Assembly: GCA_030158305.1 (NCBI GenBank)
Contig: JAOATE010000066.1
Coordinates: 1 to 32,722 of the forward strand
Length of the DNA: 32,722 nucleotides
Reading direction: 5' to 3'
Origin: Burkholderiaceae bacterium
GTDB lineage: Bacteria > Pseudomonadota > Gammaproteobacteria > Burkholderiales > Burkholderiaceae_B
A model generated the notes under the pieces. The model saw nothing but the letters and a program-made list of their open reading frames with translations. It did not search any database and was not told the DNA's origin. Shown here piece after piece: positions 1 to 7,482 of this stretch (positions within the stretch are counted from its first letter, which is position 1; each line of letters begins with the position of its first letter). The translations under genes were made by a program, and so were the position numbers.

Positions 1-70
1 GTTCGGCATGATCTTGGGCTCTTACATCACACCTAACAAAATTCATCTGCGTGCAGAGCAGGTTAAATAA
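1..70 (+). CDS. C-terminal end of an unrecognised protein (partial)
   Basis: An open frame enters from the left edge (first full codon at base 2) and ends at TAA, giving 22 residues that begin FGMILGSYITP and end in RAEQVK. I do not recognise the family from so short a tail. The stop lies only 3 bases from the stop of the facing MATE gene, the tight tail-to-tail spacing expected of a real convergent gene pair, which is the main support for the call. It could also be a chance open frame, since 22 codons alone is weak evidence. Confidence 0.45.
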   Translation, partial: FGMILGSYITPNKIHLRAEQVK

Positions 71-73
71 GCT

Positions 74-1447
74 CTAGCGGTTAAACCATATGCGGGGATT
101 GGTCGTCGTCAAGATCAATCCTCCATATGCGGTCATGGCAATAGCTGACGCGACAAAAAACCAACTGAGTGAGCCGGTGATGTGCAAAATCGCCCAGCCC
201 CCCAGCACAGCAATGATTAAACGCAAGATGCCCGAAAAGAGAGGCCAGGCAAGTCTTCTGGCACCTTGCGCCGCAAAGTAAAGCGTAAAACCCATTCCAA
301 AAAATCCAAAAAATGGTCCGACGACTCTGAGGTATGAAACGCCCGCTTCAATCATGTCGGGATCATTGCCAAACAATTGCATCCAGCGGTGTGGCCAGAT
401 CGCGGCAGCGACGCCGATGATCTCTGCAACGACAAACGCCATCGCGCCACCTGTCAACGCGATGCGCAAGGCGCGCTCAGGTTGATTGGCACCGAGATTG
501 GAGGCGACCATCGCCACAAGCGGTGCCCCAATGCCAAAGGCGACTGGAAAAATCAAATATTCAAGTCTGGCTGCTGTGCCATAGCCGGCCAAGGCGGCTG
601 TGCCAAGGTAGGCGCCGACCAGGGCGGTGGTGGACGCGATCAAGCCATTTGTCAAAAGTGGATTGAGGGTGGCGAGACCGCCTACGGCCAGAATGTTGCG
701 CATGGGAGGCCAGCTCAGCGACCCTTTTTGAAGGCGCACCAGATTGCGGCCTGACAGGATGTACCACAACATAATTGCTGTGCCGCTGGCGTAATAGACC
801 ACTAGCGCCCACCCTGCACCGGCAATACCAAGAGCTGGAAAAGGTCCCCAGCCAAAGATGAGCAGTGGAGAAATCGGGACGAGTAATACAGCGCCGCCTG
901 AGATGACGATGCCGGGCGTAAACATGTTGCCAGAGCCGCGGATCACGCTTGCAAGCGCATTCATGATCCACATCAGAATTAAGCCAGGAAAGGCAATATT
1001 TGCGTAAGCAAGGGCTGCAACAAGAGATTCATCTTTGGCACCCATCAGCTGAAATAGCGGCGTACTGAATATGATCAGGACGGCAGAGCAGATGATGCCC
1101 AGCACTGTGTTGAGGATGAGGGCATGGAGGGCGAGGCTGTTTGCCTGAGCCTGTTGACCAGCACCCAGTGCGCGTGCGACGGCCGATGAGATGCCGCCGC
1201 CCATGGCGCCTTGGGACATGCTTTGCATCAGCATCAAAATCGGTAGTACCAGTGCAGCGCCTGCGAGTGCATCAATGCCGAGTTTTGATAAAAACCACGC
1301 TTCGACAAAGCCAGTGCTGGATTGCGCGATCATCATGACAAGGTTGGGCCAGGCGAGGCTCAGCAGTGTCACAAAGATAGGACCCCTCAACATCGCCTCA
1401 AGCTTGGCGTTTGCTGGCTTGGAGGATGAGTGTGTTTGGTTGGTCAT
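74..1447 (-). CDS. MATE family efflux transporter
   Basis: This is an integral membrane protein of about 457 residues, the usual MATE length, with roughly twelve hydrophobic segments in two similar halves. MATE proteins export drugs or metabolites using an H+ or Na+ gradient. Visible family features are the early segment LLSLAWPNLVMMIAQSS, the helix pattern around FLSKLGIDALAGAAL, and the second-half GTAALAGYGTAARLEYL, the matching element of the duplicated unit. The frame stays open 11 codons further upstream to a TTG, but neither start has a good ribosome binding site; I chose ATG (MTNQTHSSS) because the extra residues add nothing recognisable. It is transcribed away from the LysR gene at 1.77 kb, so that regulator is a candidate controller. 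The substrate cannot be inferred. The family call is firm; the start is not. Confidence 0.9.
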   Translation of the reverse strand: MTNQTHSSSKPANAKLEAMLRGPIFVTLLSLAWPNLVMMIAQSSTGFVEAWFLSKLGIDALAGAALVLPILMLMQSMSQGAMGGGISSAVARALGAGQQAQANSLALHALILNTVLGIICSAVLIIFSTPLFQLMGAKDESLVAALAYANIAFPGLILMWIMNALASVIRGSGNMFTPGIVISGGAVLLVPISPLLIFGWGPFPALGIAGAGWALVVYYASGTAIMLWYILSGRNLVRLQKGSLSWPPMRNILAVGGLATLNPLLTNGLIASTTALVGAYLGTAALAGYGTAARLEYLIFPVAFGIGAPLVAMVASNLGANQPERALRIALTGGAMAFVVAEIIGVAAAIWPHRWMQLFGNDPDMIEAGVSYLRVVGPFFGFFGMGFTLYFAAQGARRLAWPLFSGILRLIIAVLGGWAILHITGSLSWFFVASAIAMTAYGGLILTTTNPRIWFNR

Positions 1448-1555
1448 GTGCGACAGGAAAACTTTGGAAAGGTGCTGCAAGTGTACTGACTATGTCACAC
1501 ATAAACAAAGCGAGCGCATATTGACGGATAGGCATACTGTGCAGAATGCAAAAAT

Positions 1556-1585
1556 AAGGTGATCAACCGATCGATTGATCACCTT
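1556..1585. repeat. Inverted repeat, 11-bp arms, between MATE and LysR
   Basis: AAGGTGATCAA (1556-1566) and TTGATCACCTT (1575-1585) are exact reverse complements around the 8-base centre CCGATCGA. A TTTTAT run follows on the plus strand and a U-rich run would follow on the minus strand transcript, so it has terminator shape, but no gene reads into it from either side: both neighbours are transcribed away. An operator bound by a dimeric regulator, or a relic terminator of a lost gene, fits better. The AT-rich arms would make a weak terminator. Confidence 0.55.
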
Positions 1586-1687
1586 TTATCCATCCTCTGG
1601 TAAGAAGAATCGGTCTTCAAGTGCGCACACTCTACATGTAGAAGGATGCCTGTTAAGGGTAGTCAACAGCTGCACGTGAACAACCTG

Positions 1688-1740
1688 TAAAGCTATTAGA
1701 ACGATTTTTAAGCTATCTGCATAATATTGATTTAAGCTAT
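1688..1740. repeat. Three direct repeats containing AGCTAT upstream of the LysR gene
   Basis: TTTAAGCTAT occurs exactly at 1707-1716 and again at 1731-1740 (24 bases apart), and a related TAAAGCTATT lies at 1688-1697. All three sit within the 85 bases before the LysR start. Repeated short motifs on one face of the helix are a common form of regulator binding site, so autoregulation by the adjacent LysR protein is a reasonable guess. The AT-rich background makes chance repeats more likely, so confidence is modest. Confidence 0.35.
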
Positions 1741-1770
1741 ATCTATCTCTTATACAGATGGATTGTGGCA

Positions 1771-2733
1771 ATGGAACTCAGACAACTTCGCTATTTTGTG
1801 GCGATTGCAGAACACGGCACATTTTCCAAAGCCGCCGCTAAAGTGCATATTGCGCAATCTGCGCTCAGTCATCAGCTTGCTCAGCTTGAAGAAGAGCTCG
1901 GCGCTGCGCTGTTTCTGCGTTCGCGTCGCGGCGCGACCCTGACTGAGGCGGGCGCACTTTTTCACGTACATGCGCTGTCGATCTTGCGACAAGTCGCCGA
2001 TGCTCAGGCGAGTGTTTCAAGCATGCTCAGCGCGCCTTCGGGACGCGTCATCTTTGGCTTGCCTCATAGCGTCTCGCATGCCTTGGCCTTGCCGATTATC
2101 GCCGCAGTTCGGCTGGAGCTGCCCCTAGTGAATCTTGAGTTGACCGAGGAGCTGACAGGTAACTTGAGTCAACAGCTTCAGGCGGGCGCATTGCATTTAT
2201 CTGTTTTGTTTGATGACGGTCACTTGGGTGAGTTTTTGTATGAATGTTTAGTGTCCGAACGGATGTCGCTCATTGATCAACTCTCTGGCGCGCCTGGTCG
2301 CATCAGAACCTCAGTCAGTTTTCGTGAGGCGCTTAGTCAACCGTTGATTCTGCCTGCGCAGCCTCATGGTGTTCGGCCGATTATTGAAGATGCAGCGTTA
2401 GAAGCCGGCCTGCCTCCCCCCAACGTAGTGGCGGATATCAGCTCAATTAGTATTTTGCGCAATTCATTGCTGGCGGGTTTGGGGAAAACGATTTTGCCAA
2501 TCATGCCTCTCAAGGCTGAGATCGAAGAAGGCCTACTGAGGAGTCTACCGATTCGTTCGCCAGCATTGACGCGGACTGTCGCGCTGTGTCATGCCCGACA
2601 TATTCCTTTGTCTACCGCAGCGCAGGCAGTGAGTGTTGTCGCGAGGCGTGTCATGAAAGAGCTTTGTCAGAAAAAAGTATGGACCGATGCAACGTTTATT
2701 GGAGCGAAATCAGACGATTCGTTTTTTAGGTGA
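1771..2733 (+). CDS. LysR family transcriptional regulator (Nac-like)
   Basis: This is a DNA-binding regulator of 320 residues. The N-terminal winged helix-turn-helix spans about residues 1-60, with the typical opening MELRQLRYFVAIAEHG and recognition region SKAAAKVHIAQSALSHQ, followed by the LysR wing (FLRSRRGATLTEAG). The remainder is the two-lobed periplasmic-binding-like effector domain, with the usual GRVIFGLPHS strand opening it. The subfamily pattern resembles Nac and related nitrogen-assimilation regulators, but this is a similarity, not a functional assignment. A GTG two codons upstream (1765) is an alternative start; I prefer ATG because MELRQLRYF is the standard LysR beginning. It is divergent from the MATE pump and convergent with the SphA-like barrel, with the two stop codons almost touching. 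The effector is unknown. Confidence 0.9.
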   Translation: MELRQLRYFVAIAEHGTFSKAAAKVHIAQSALSHQLAQLEEELGAALFLRSRRGATLTEAGALFHVHALSILRQVADAQASVSSMLSAPSGRVIFGLPHSVSHALALPIIAAVRLELPLVNLELTEELTGNLSQQLQAGALHLSVLFDDGHLGEFLYECLVSERMSLIDQLSGAPGRIRTSVSFREALSQPLILPAQPHGVRPIIEDAALEAGLPPPNVVADISSISILRNSLLAGLGKTILPIMPLKAEIEEGLLRSLPIRSPALTRTVALCHARHIPLSTAAQAVSVVARRVMKELCQKKVWTDATFIGAKSDDSFFR

Positions 2734-2734
2734 T

Positions 2735-3634
2735 TTAAAACGCAAGCGCGTAACGCAGAATGACACGTCGGGTTTCAGCAAATCCAAATTGGGTGTCAAT
2801 GTTTGTGCCGTATTGCAGCATAAAGCGCCCCTTGCTTGTGGTGGCAACTGCGCTCAGTAAATAACGATGCGTTTGTAGTGCGTTGTTGTTGCTCAAGCCA
2901 TTTAATGCTGTCTCAGCCCCCCATACGTATAGATACGTCGCGGCGACAGAGATGCTTGGATTGATGTGATAAATGGGGCCGATCTGGCCTGTGTAGAGTG
3001 GCTTTTGCGTGAGTTGCACGTTGTTACGACCGACATGGTTGTTTGGGCCGAACCACATCGCATCAATACCAAGCATGCCATCAAGATTTTTAGTGAGCGC
3101 TGTTTGATAGGCGATTTGAACGTCACCCGCGACTCGCTTTGCACCGAAGTTGTATATCTGCTGATTAGAGTAACTGCCCGTGGGCAGGGTTAAATAGCCT
3201 GCAAGACCTAAGTATGTTCGCGTCTGACGATTGGCGTAAGGCCAAAATGCAGTCGCGAGGGTCAGGTCACCGAGACCGTAATCGGTTGGCGCGCTGGATG
3301 CCGTGCCACCGGGCCGAAGCATGCCAACGGGGAGTTGTACAAAAGACAGGCCGGTATAGCCTCCGATACTGTAGGAGCGTCCAAGTCTGAGTTGGATTTG
3401 ATTGCTGGATAATGTGGGGGTGTTGCTCGATTTGTCACCGCGGGCATAGGTGCCCTCTAGCTCTGAGTGAATCAGCGCGGCTGAAAAGAAGTTCTTGTTT
3501 GGTGGTGGGGCCACGACGTCAAAGGGATTGAGATCAATCGCATAGCTGGAGCGGGATACAAACAACATGACAGCCAATAGAAAGAGGCTGACGAGTTTTT
3601 TATAAGCGGTTGGATGTAAAAGCTGATTGTGCAT
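2735..3634 (-). CDS. Outer-membrane beta-barrel, SphA / phenol MetA-pathway type
   Basis: A 299-residue exported protein. A signal peptide covers residues 1-32 (hydrophobic core LVSLFLLAVMLFV, likely cleavage after SYA). The mature part alternates short amphipathic strands with polar turns, and the last residue is Phe (ending YALAF), the signature recognised by the BAM outer-membrane assembly machinery. The spacing of GLSFVQLPVGM, YGLGDLTLATAFWPY and LGLAGYLTLPTGSY matches the family annotated as 'putative MetA-pathway of phenol degradation', also called SphA, thought to form channels for hydrophobic or aromatic compounds. No adjacent aromatic catabolic enzyme is seen. It ends 2 bases from the LysR gene on the opposite strand and is divergent from the TRIC gene, sharing a 141-base promoter region. 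The substrate is unknown. Confidence 0.8.
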   Translation of the reverse strand: MHNQLLHPTAYKKLVSLFLLAVMLFVSRSSYAIDLNPFDVVAPPPNKNFFSAALIHSELEGTYARGDKSSNTPTLSSNQIQLRLGRSYSIGGYTGLSFVQLPVGMLRPGGTASSAPTDYGLGDLTLATAFWPYANRQTRTYLGLAGYLTLPTGSYSNQQIYNFGAKRVAGDVQIAYQTALTKNLDGMLGIDAMWFGPNNHVGRNNVQLTQKPLYTGQIGPIYHINPSISVAATYLYVWGAETALNGLSNNNALQTHRYLLSAVATTSKGRFMLQYGTNIDTQFGFAETRRVILRYALAF

Positions 3635-3775
3635 TGTGCGGTTTGTTATGCGAGGTCGCTACCTAAGTACTACAAATAACATTAGGCGTAGTCGATTTGG
3701 CAAGCGTAGAGTACCTGTTCCCCCGCATAATCTCAACATAAGCGTTGGCATTGACGCCTTTAGGAGTCAGTAAAT

Positions 3776-4408
3776 ATGGATGTATCAGTTTTTACCACGG
3801 CGCAATTTGTCATTGAAATCATTGGTGTGGTGGCCTTTGCCCTTTCTGGGGTTATTGAGGCCGCCAGGCGCCGTCTCGATGTCGTGGGGGTGTGCGCGGT
3901 CGCGATATTGACCTCGTTCGGTGGCGGCACGTTGCGGGATGTGTTGCTAGACCGACGACCATTTTTTTGGGTAGAAAATCATGCCTTGCTCTGGCTGGTC
4001 GTGCTGATGGCCAGTGCGGCGATTTTATTTATGCGTGGAAAACATTTCGAGCCCACTGAGCGGGCGATGCAATGGCCCGATGCGTTCGGCATGGGACTCT
4101 TTTGTGCGAGCGGCACTCAAATCGCGCTTGGGATGGATATGCCGGCCTTGGTGGCGGTCATGATGGGCATGATTACGGCGGTGTTTGGCGGTGTATTGCG
4201 GGACGTCGTATGTAACGAAATTCCGCGCGTCTTTAGCGACCACCGGCCCTATGCATTGTGCGCATTTGCCGGTGGTTGGGTGCTTGTCATGGCATCTTAC
4301 GTGGGGTTACCGCAATGGACGGGACTCTTTCTGGGTGCTGCGACGGCAACGTTATTGCGCGTGCTCGCAATGACCTTCGATTGGAAAATCCCTTCGTGGC
4401 GGACTTAG
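3776..4408 (+). CDS. TRIC / UPF0126 family membrane protein (YicG-like)
   Basis: A 210-residue protein with about seven hydrophobic helices and the internal duplication that defines the family: GGGTLRDVLLDRRPFFW in the first half and GGVLRDVVCNEIPRVF in the second. Bacterial members are trimeric cation channels (TRIC type); some, such as YicG and YadS of E. coli, are annotated as glycine transporters through the same Pfam domain. Length is normal. The start is supported by an AGGAG ribosome binding site 9 bases upstream of ATG. The 3' end overlaps the stop of the facing Bug gene by 4 bases. Nothing nearby indicates what it transports; a role in ion or charge balance is inference from the family. 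Confidence 0.9.
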   Translation: MDVSVFTTAQFVIEIIGVVAFALSGVIEAARRRLDVVGVCAVAILTSFGGGTLRDVLLDRRPFFWVENHALLWLVVLMASAAILFMRGKHFEPTERAMQWPDAFGMGLFCASGTQIALGMDMPALVAVMMGMITAVFGGVLRDVVCNEIPRVFSDHRPYALCAFAGGWVLVMASYVGLPQWTGLFLGAATATLLRVLAMTFDWKIPSWRT

Positions 4409-5373
4409 TCAGCTTTTAAATTAGCTTTTTTGATGACGTCGCCCCATTTGATGACTTCGGCATCGACAAAGGCTGTCCAGTCTTTCGCACCGCGGGGATC
4501 TGGAATGGCTCCTCTAGCGATAATTTTTTCCTGAAACTCAGGGTCACGCAACAGTTTTTGAACGTCGGCACTGATTTTTGCGACGACAGCAGGTGGCGTG
4601 CCGGCTGGTACGACAAGACCGCCCCAACCGCTTCCATCGAAGCCTGGAAAGCCAGCTTCAGCGACTGTGGGAACATTGGGCAACTGAGGCACGCGTTGCG
4701 CACTTGTCATGGCGATCGCTTTGATTTTTCCTGCCTTGATGTGAGGCAGGGCTGAAGCCAAGCTGTCCACGAGCAAGGGAATCTGGCCGCCCAATAAGTC
4801 GGTCATTGCCGGGCCGCTGCCTTTGTAATTGACGCCTGTCATCTCAACCTTGGCGCTCGACTTAAACAACTCTCCTGTTAGATGTTGAGAGGTTCCCGTG
4901 CCTGCATAACCAATGTTGAGCTTGTTAGGCTCTTTTTTGGCTGCGGCAATGAGCTCTGCAGCAGTGTTGTACGGAAGGGAGGGGTGTGCGACGATCATCA
5001 GCGGCACAATGAAGACGCCGTTGACCATTTCAAAATCTTTTGGTCCATAAGGCAGTTTTGAATAGAGACTGGGGTTGACTCCCAGCGTCCCACTTGTGCC
5101 GAAGGTAATGGTGTAGCCGTCGGCCGGAGCAGTTTTCCCCGCCAGCATGCCGACAATGGTGTTGCCACGGTTATCAACGATGACTGGTTGTCCCCATTCT
5201 TTTGTGAGTCCGTCGGCAAGCAGTCTGCCTACGATGTCGGTCGCTTGTCCAGGGGGGAACGGTACGATGAGTTTGACCGGTTTGTTGGGATACGCATCCT
5301 GAGCATGCAAGTGCAAACTTGTTGCACTGGCAGCAATGGCGACAACGACGGACAGCAGATTTTTTATACGCAT
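4405..5373 (-). CDS. Bug/TctC-family tripartite transporter substrate-binding protein
   Basis: A periplasmic binding protein of 322 residues. The signal peptide runs to about residue 24 (ending LHAQ), then comes the family's diagnostic mature start AYPNKPVKLIVPFPPGQ. Other family landmarks are DNRGNTIVGMLAGK, ADGYTITFGTSG, MTGVNYKGSGPAMTDLLGG and the LPNVPTVAEAGFPGF loop. Bug proteins capture small carboxylates, amides or nicotinate-like compounds and normally hand them to TctA/TctB membrane partners, which are absent from this window. The gene follows the NhaR-like gene on the same strand with 122 bases between, so it probably has its own promoter. The ligand cannot be predicted: the usual Asp that contacts amino ligands is replaced by Gln at the PGQATD position, which favours a carboxylate. 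Confidence 0.93.
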   Translation of the reverse strand: MRIKNLLSVVVAIAASATSLHLHAQDAYPNKPVKLIVPFPPGQATDIVGRLLADGLTKEWGQPVIVDNRGNTIVGMLAGKTAPADGYTITFGTSGTLGVNPSLYSKLPYGPKDFEMVNGVFIVPLMIVAHPSLPYNTAAELIAAAKKEPNKLNIGYAGTGTSQHLTGELFKSSAKVEMTGVNYKGSGPAMTDLLGGQIPLLVDSLASALPHIKAGKIKAIAMTSAQRVPQLPNVPTVAEAGFPGFDGSGWGGLVVPAGTPPAVVAKISADVQKLLRDPEFQEKIIARGAIPDPRGAKDWTAFVDAEVIKWGDVIKKANLKAD

Positions 5374-5495
5374 AAAAGCTCGCTAAAAGTGATCAAGAAA
5401 AATCATTGATTCAGAGTAAGAGGTTCTGCTGAAAATTGAATCAGGGAAGTCCCTTGTATTTCCGAAATGTGAAAAAAGCGAGAGGTATGATGGGC

Positions 5496-6377
5496 TCACG
5501 CCTTGGTCGCTGCCAACAGCGCTTGGACTGCAGGATTGTTGAGCTTTGGGCGATCGACCAAGGCATAGTAGTTTTCATACACATCCTCGACTAGACCGAG
5601 TTGGACCACTTGGAATTGGGTGGTGATGTCTGCTGGATCAATAAACGGTGCAGGAAAAAAACCCTCACCATGCATGCCAAAGGTCTTCATGAGCGCACCG
5701 TCATCAAACTCCGCGACCACATTGACTTGTACGCGATGTTGCGTCAACCAGTCGTCAATTTGTGCCCGTAAGACGCTGCCATGTGTGGGAAGCAACATGG
5801 GCTTTCCATTGAGGCAGCCAGGAAAGGAGCCTGTGAGTTGAGAGACTAGGGTCGCATTTCCAAAAATCGCGACAGGACTTTTACCCAGAAGATGCGAGCG
5901 GATTTGTTGCGGACCGCCTTGGGCGTAGGGGCGGTCCGACAGCACGAGATCCAGGCGATGTAAGAGGAGTGAAGGCAAAAGCTCTTCAAAACGGCCTTCG
6001 ATACACTCGATTTTGACTTGTAAATCGCCATGCAAAACGGGCGCGAGCAAGCGATAGGATGCGGTCTTGGGCAGCACGTCAGAGACACCAATCGTCAGGC
6101 GCAGGGTGCGCTCTAAAGATTCGTCGGCGAGGCTGTCGAGCATTTGCTCGCCCAAGCGAAAGATTTCATCTGCGTAGCGACGCGCTACCCGACCCGCCTC
6201 AGTCAGCACGAGGCGGCGACCTTCCAGTTGAAACAGAGTTCGACCAAGATCACTCTCGAGTTTCGAGATTTGGCCACTGACCGTTTGAATGCTGACGCCC
6301 AGTTTTTCTGCGGCGCTCGCGAGGTTACCTTCGGTGGCAACGGCCCAAAAATAACGGAGATGGTGATAGTTAAGCAT
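5496..6377 (-). CDS. LysR family regulator, NhaR-like
   Basis: A 293-residue LysR protein whose details match the NhaR branch rather than ordinary LysR: the opening NYHHLRYFWAVATEGN, the helix-turn-helix variant SIQTVSGQISKLES (NhaR has a similar QTITGQI stretch where most LysR proteins have QSAVS), and a C-terminal region GFFPAPFIDP with ENYYALVDRPKLNNPAV. NhaR of E. coli senses sodium at alkaline pH and activates the nhaA antiporter; whether this protein senses the same signal is unknown. It is divergent from a TerC-family ion exporter 142 bases away, which fits an ion or pH homeostasis pairing. No clear ribosome binding site precedes the ATG, and an inverted repeat covers the start codon region, suggesting autoregulation. 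Confidence 0.85.
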   Translation of the reverse strand: MLNYHHLRYFWAVATEGNLASAAEKLGVSIQTVSGQISKLESDLGRTLFQLEGRRLVLTEAGRVARRYADEIFRLGEQMLDSLADESLERTLRLTIGVSDVLPKTASYRLLAPVLHGDLQVKIECIEGRFEELLPSLLLHRLDLVLSDRPYAQGGPQQIRSHLLGKSPVAIFGNATLVSQLTGSFPGCLNGKPMLLPTHGSVLRAQIDDWLTQHRVQVNVVAEFDDGALMKTFGMHGEGFFPAPFIDPADITTQFQVVQLGLVEDVYENYYALVDRPKLNNPAVQALLAATKA

Positions 6378-6408
6378 TTATTAGTTCGAATAAAGCATAA
6401 TAACTATC
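6365..6408. promoter_or_regulatory. Inverted repeat spanning the NhaR-like start (candidate operator)
   Basis: GATAGTTA (6365-6372) and TAACTATC (6401-6408) are exact reverse complements 28 bases apart; a TTCGAA palindrome lies near the middle (6385-6390). The left arm is inside codons 2-5 of the regulator and the right arm is in its leader toward terC. LysR proteins commonly bind extended two-part sites in divergent promoters, so this is a candidate autoregulatory and terC-activating site. The evidence is positional only. Confidence 0.35.
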
Positions 6409-6519
6409 AGTTTATAGGTCATTTTAATGGACTTGAATAGTCTTTAGTCTCTCACCTATGTTTGAAATGAAAGGCGGCGCAGTGTTTGTGTCCGTTCATG
6501 GGCATATCGGAGAGAGCAG

Positions 6520-7482
6520 ATGGAAACGATTGGAAGTTGGTGGATGTGGACGGGTTTTGCGATCTTCGTCGTGGTGGCTTGTGCTGTGGACTTGTTGGTG
6601 CTGCAGCGCAAGGGTGACGATAAGGTCTCGATTGGTCAGGCGCTTCGGTGGTCCGCCCTCTGGGTCTTTTTGGCCTTGGTCTTTAACGCCTTGTTGTGGT
6701 GGTACATCGATGGGCAAGCCGGTAGAGAGTTGGCCAATCAGAAAGGGTCGGAGTTTTTGACAGGTTATCTGATTGAAAAGTCCTTGGCCGTCGACAACAT
6801 TTTCGTGTTTCTCATGCTGTTCACGTTTTTTGCCGTGCCTCCGCATTTACAAAAGCGTGTGCTGATTTTGGGCGTGATTGGCGCGATCGTTTTGCGGGCA
6901 GTGATGATTCTGATCGGCGCGTGGCTGATCAAAGAGTTTCACTGGATTTTGTATGTATTCGGATTATTCCTGCTAGTGACTGGTATCAAGATGTTGGTGT
7001 TTGCCGAGGCTGAAGCGGATCTTGAGAAAAATCCAATTCTGAAGTGGATGCGTGGTCACATGAATATCTTGCCAAATTTCGAGGGCGAGAAATTTTGGGT
7101 CAACAAAAATGGTGTGCGTTTCTATACGCCTTTGTTTGTGGTCGTGATCATGATTGGCATTACCGACATCATTTTTGCTGTCGATAGTATCCCAGCGATC
7201 TTTGCGATTACAGAGGATCCGTTTATTGTGATGACATCCAATATTTTCGCCATATTGGGATTGCGCGCGATGTACTTTTTGCTTGCCGATCTCAAGGATC
7301 GTTTCCATCTGTTGAGCTATGGCTTGGGATTCATCTTGGTATTTGTTGGAACCAAAATGCTGATTGTTGATTGGATCAAAATTCCAGTCGGCATATCGCT
7401 GGCAGTAGTGGGAGCGATCTTGCTGACGTCCATCATCGCAAGTTTGTTGGTGACGAACAAATCCAAGGCCGACACTAATTAA
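6520..7482 (+). CDS. TerC family integral membrane protein (Alx-like)
   Basis: A 320-residue inner-membrane protein with about nine hydrophobic helices. It carries the TerC family core: VDLLVLQRKG, then the acidic motif EKSLAVDNIFVFLMLF and, in the second half, GITDIIFAVDSIPAIFAIT, whose buried Asp residues are the presumed metal-binding positions. E. coli Alx, the closest well-studied relative, is an alkaline-induced manganese exporter; other TerC proteins are linked to tellurite resistance or to metalation of exported enzymes. Length and architecture match Alx. An unusually good ribosome binding site (GGAGAGAG) ends 5 bases before ATG. It is divergent from the NhaR-like regulator and its 3' end overlaps the histidine kinase gene on the other strand by 8 bases. 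I see no manganese riboswitch in the 142-base leader. Confidence 0.92.
   Translation: METIGSWWMWTGFAIFVVVACAVDLLVLQRKGDDKVSIGQALRWSALWVFLALVFNALLWWYIDGQAGRELANQKGSEFLTGYLIEKSLAVDNIFVFLMLFTFFAVPPHLQKRVLILGVIGAIVLRAVMILIGAWLIKEFHWILYVFGLFLLVTGIKMLVFAEAEADLEKNPILKWMRGHMNILPNFEGEKFWVNKNGVRFYTPLFVVVIMIGITDIIFAVDSIPAIFAITEDPFIVMTSNIFAILGLRAMYFLLADLKDRFHLLSYGLGFILVFVGTKMLIVDWIKIPVGISLAVVGAILLTSIIASLLVTNKSKADTN

Larger units (their letters stand above)
1448..1770. other. Divergent intergenic region with repeats, no gene
   Basis: These 323 bases separate the divergent MATE and LysR genes and carry no credible coding frame. They hold an 11-bp-arm inverted repeat (1556-1585) and three copies of an AGCTAT-containing motif just upstream of the LysR start. 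The stretch is AT-richer than the flanking genes, especially from 1690 to 1755. It most likely contains both promoters and a LysR operator; no promoter hexamers stand out clearly enough to call. Confidence 0.5.

Noticed and set aside
377-754. A 125-codon open frame on the plus strand
   Set aside because: It lies entirely within the MATE gene on the opposite strand, has no family features and is rich in residues typical of shadow frames.
1743-1761. Sequence resembling the Tn5 mosaic end, matching at 15 of 19 positions, just before the LysR start
   Set aside because: The mismatches include the terminal bases needed by the transposase, there is no second end, no transposase and no target duplication. 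Library adapter contamination would give an exact match. Treated as chance in an AT-rich stretch.
6410-6519. Possible manganese (yybP-ykoY) riboswitch in the terC leader, as found before E. coli alx
   Set aside because: The leader is short and I could not find the conserved paired elements or the purine-rich loops of that riboswitch.
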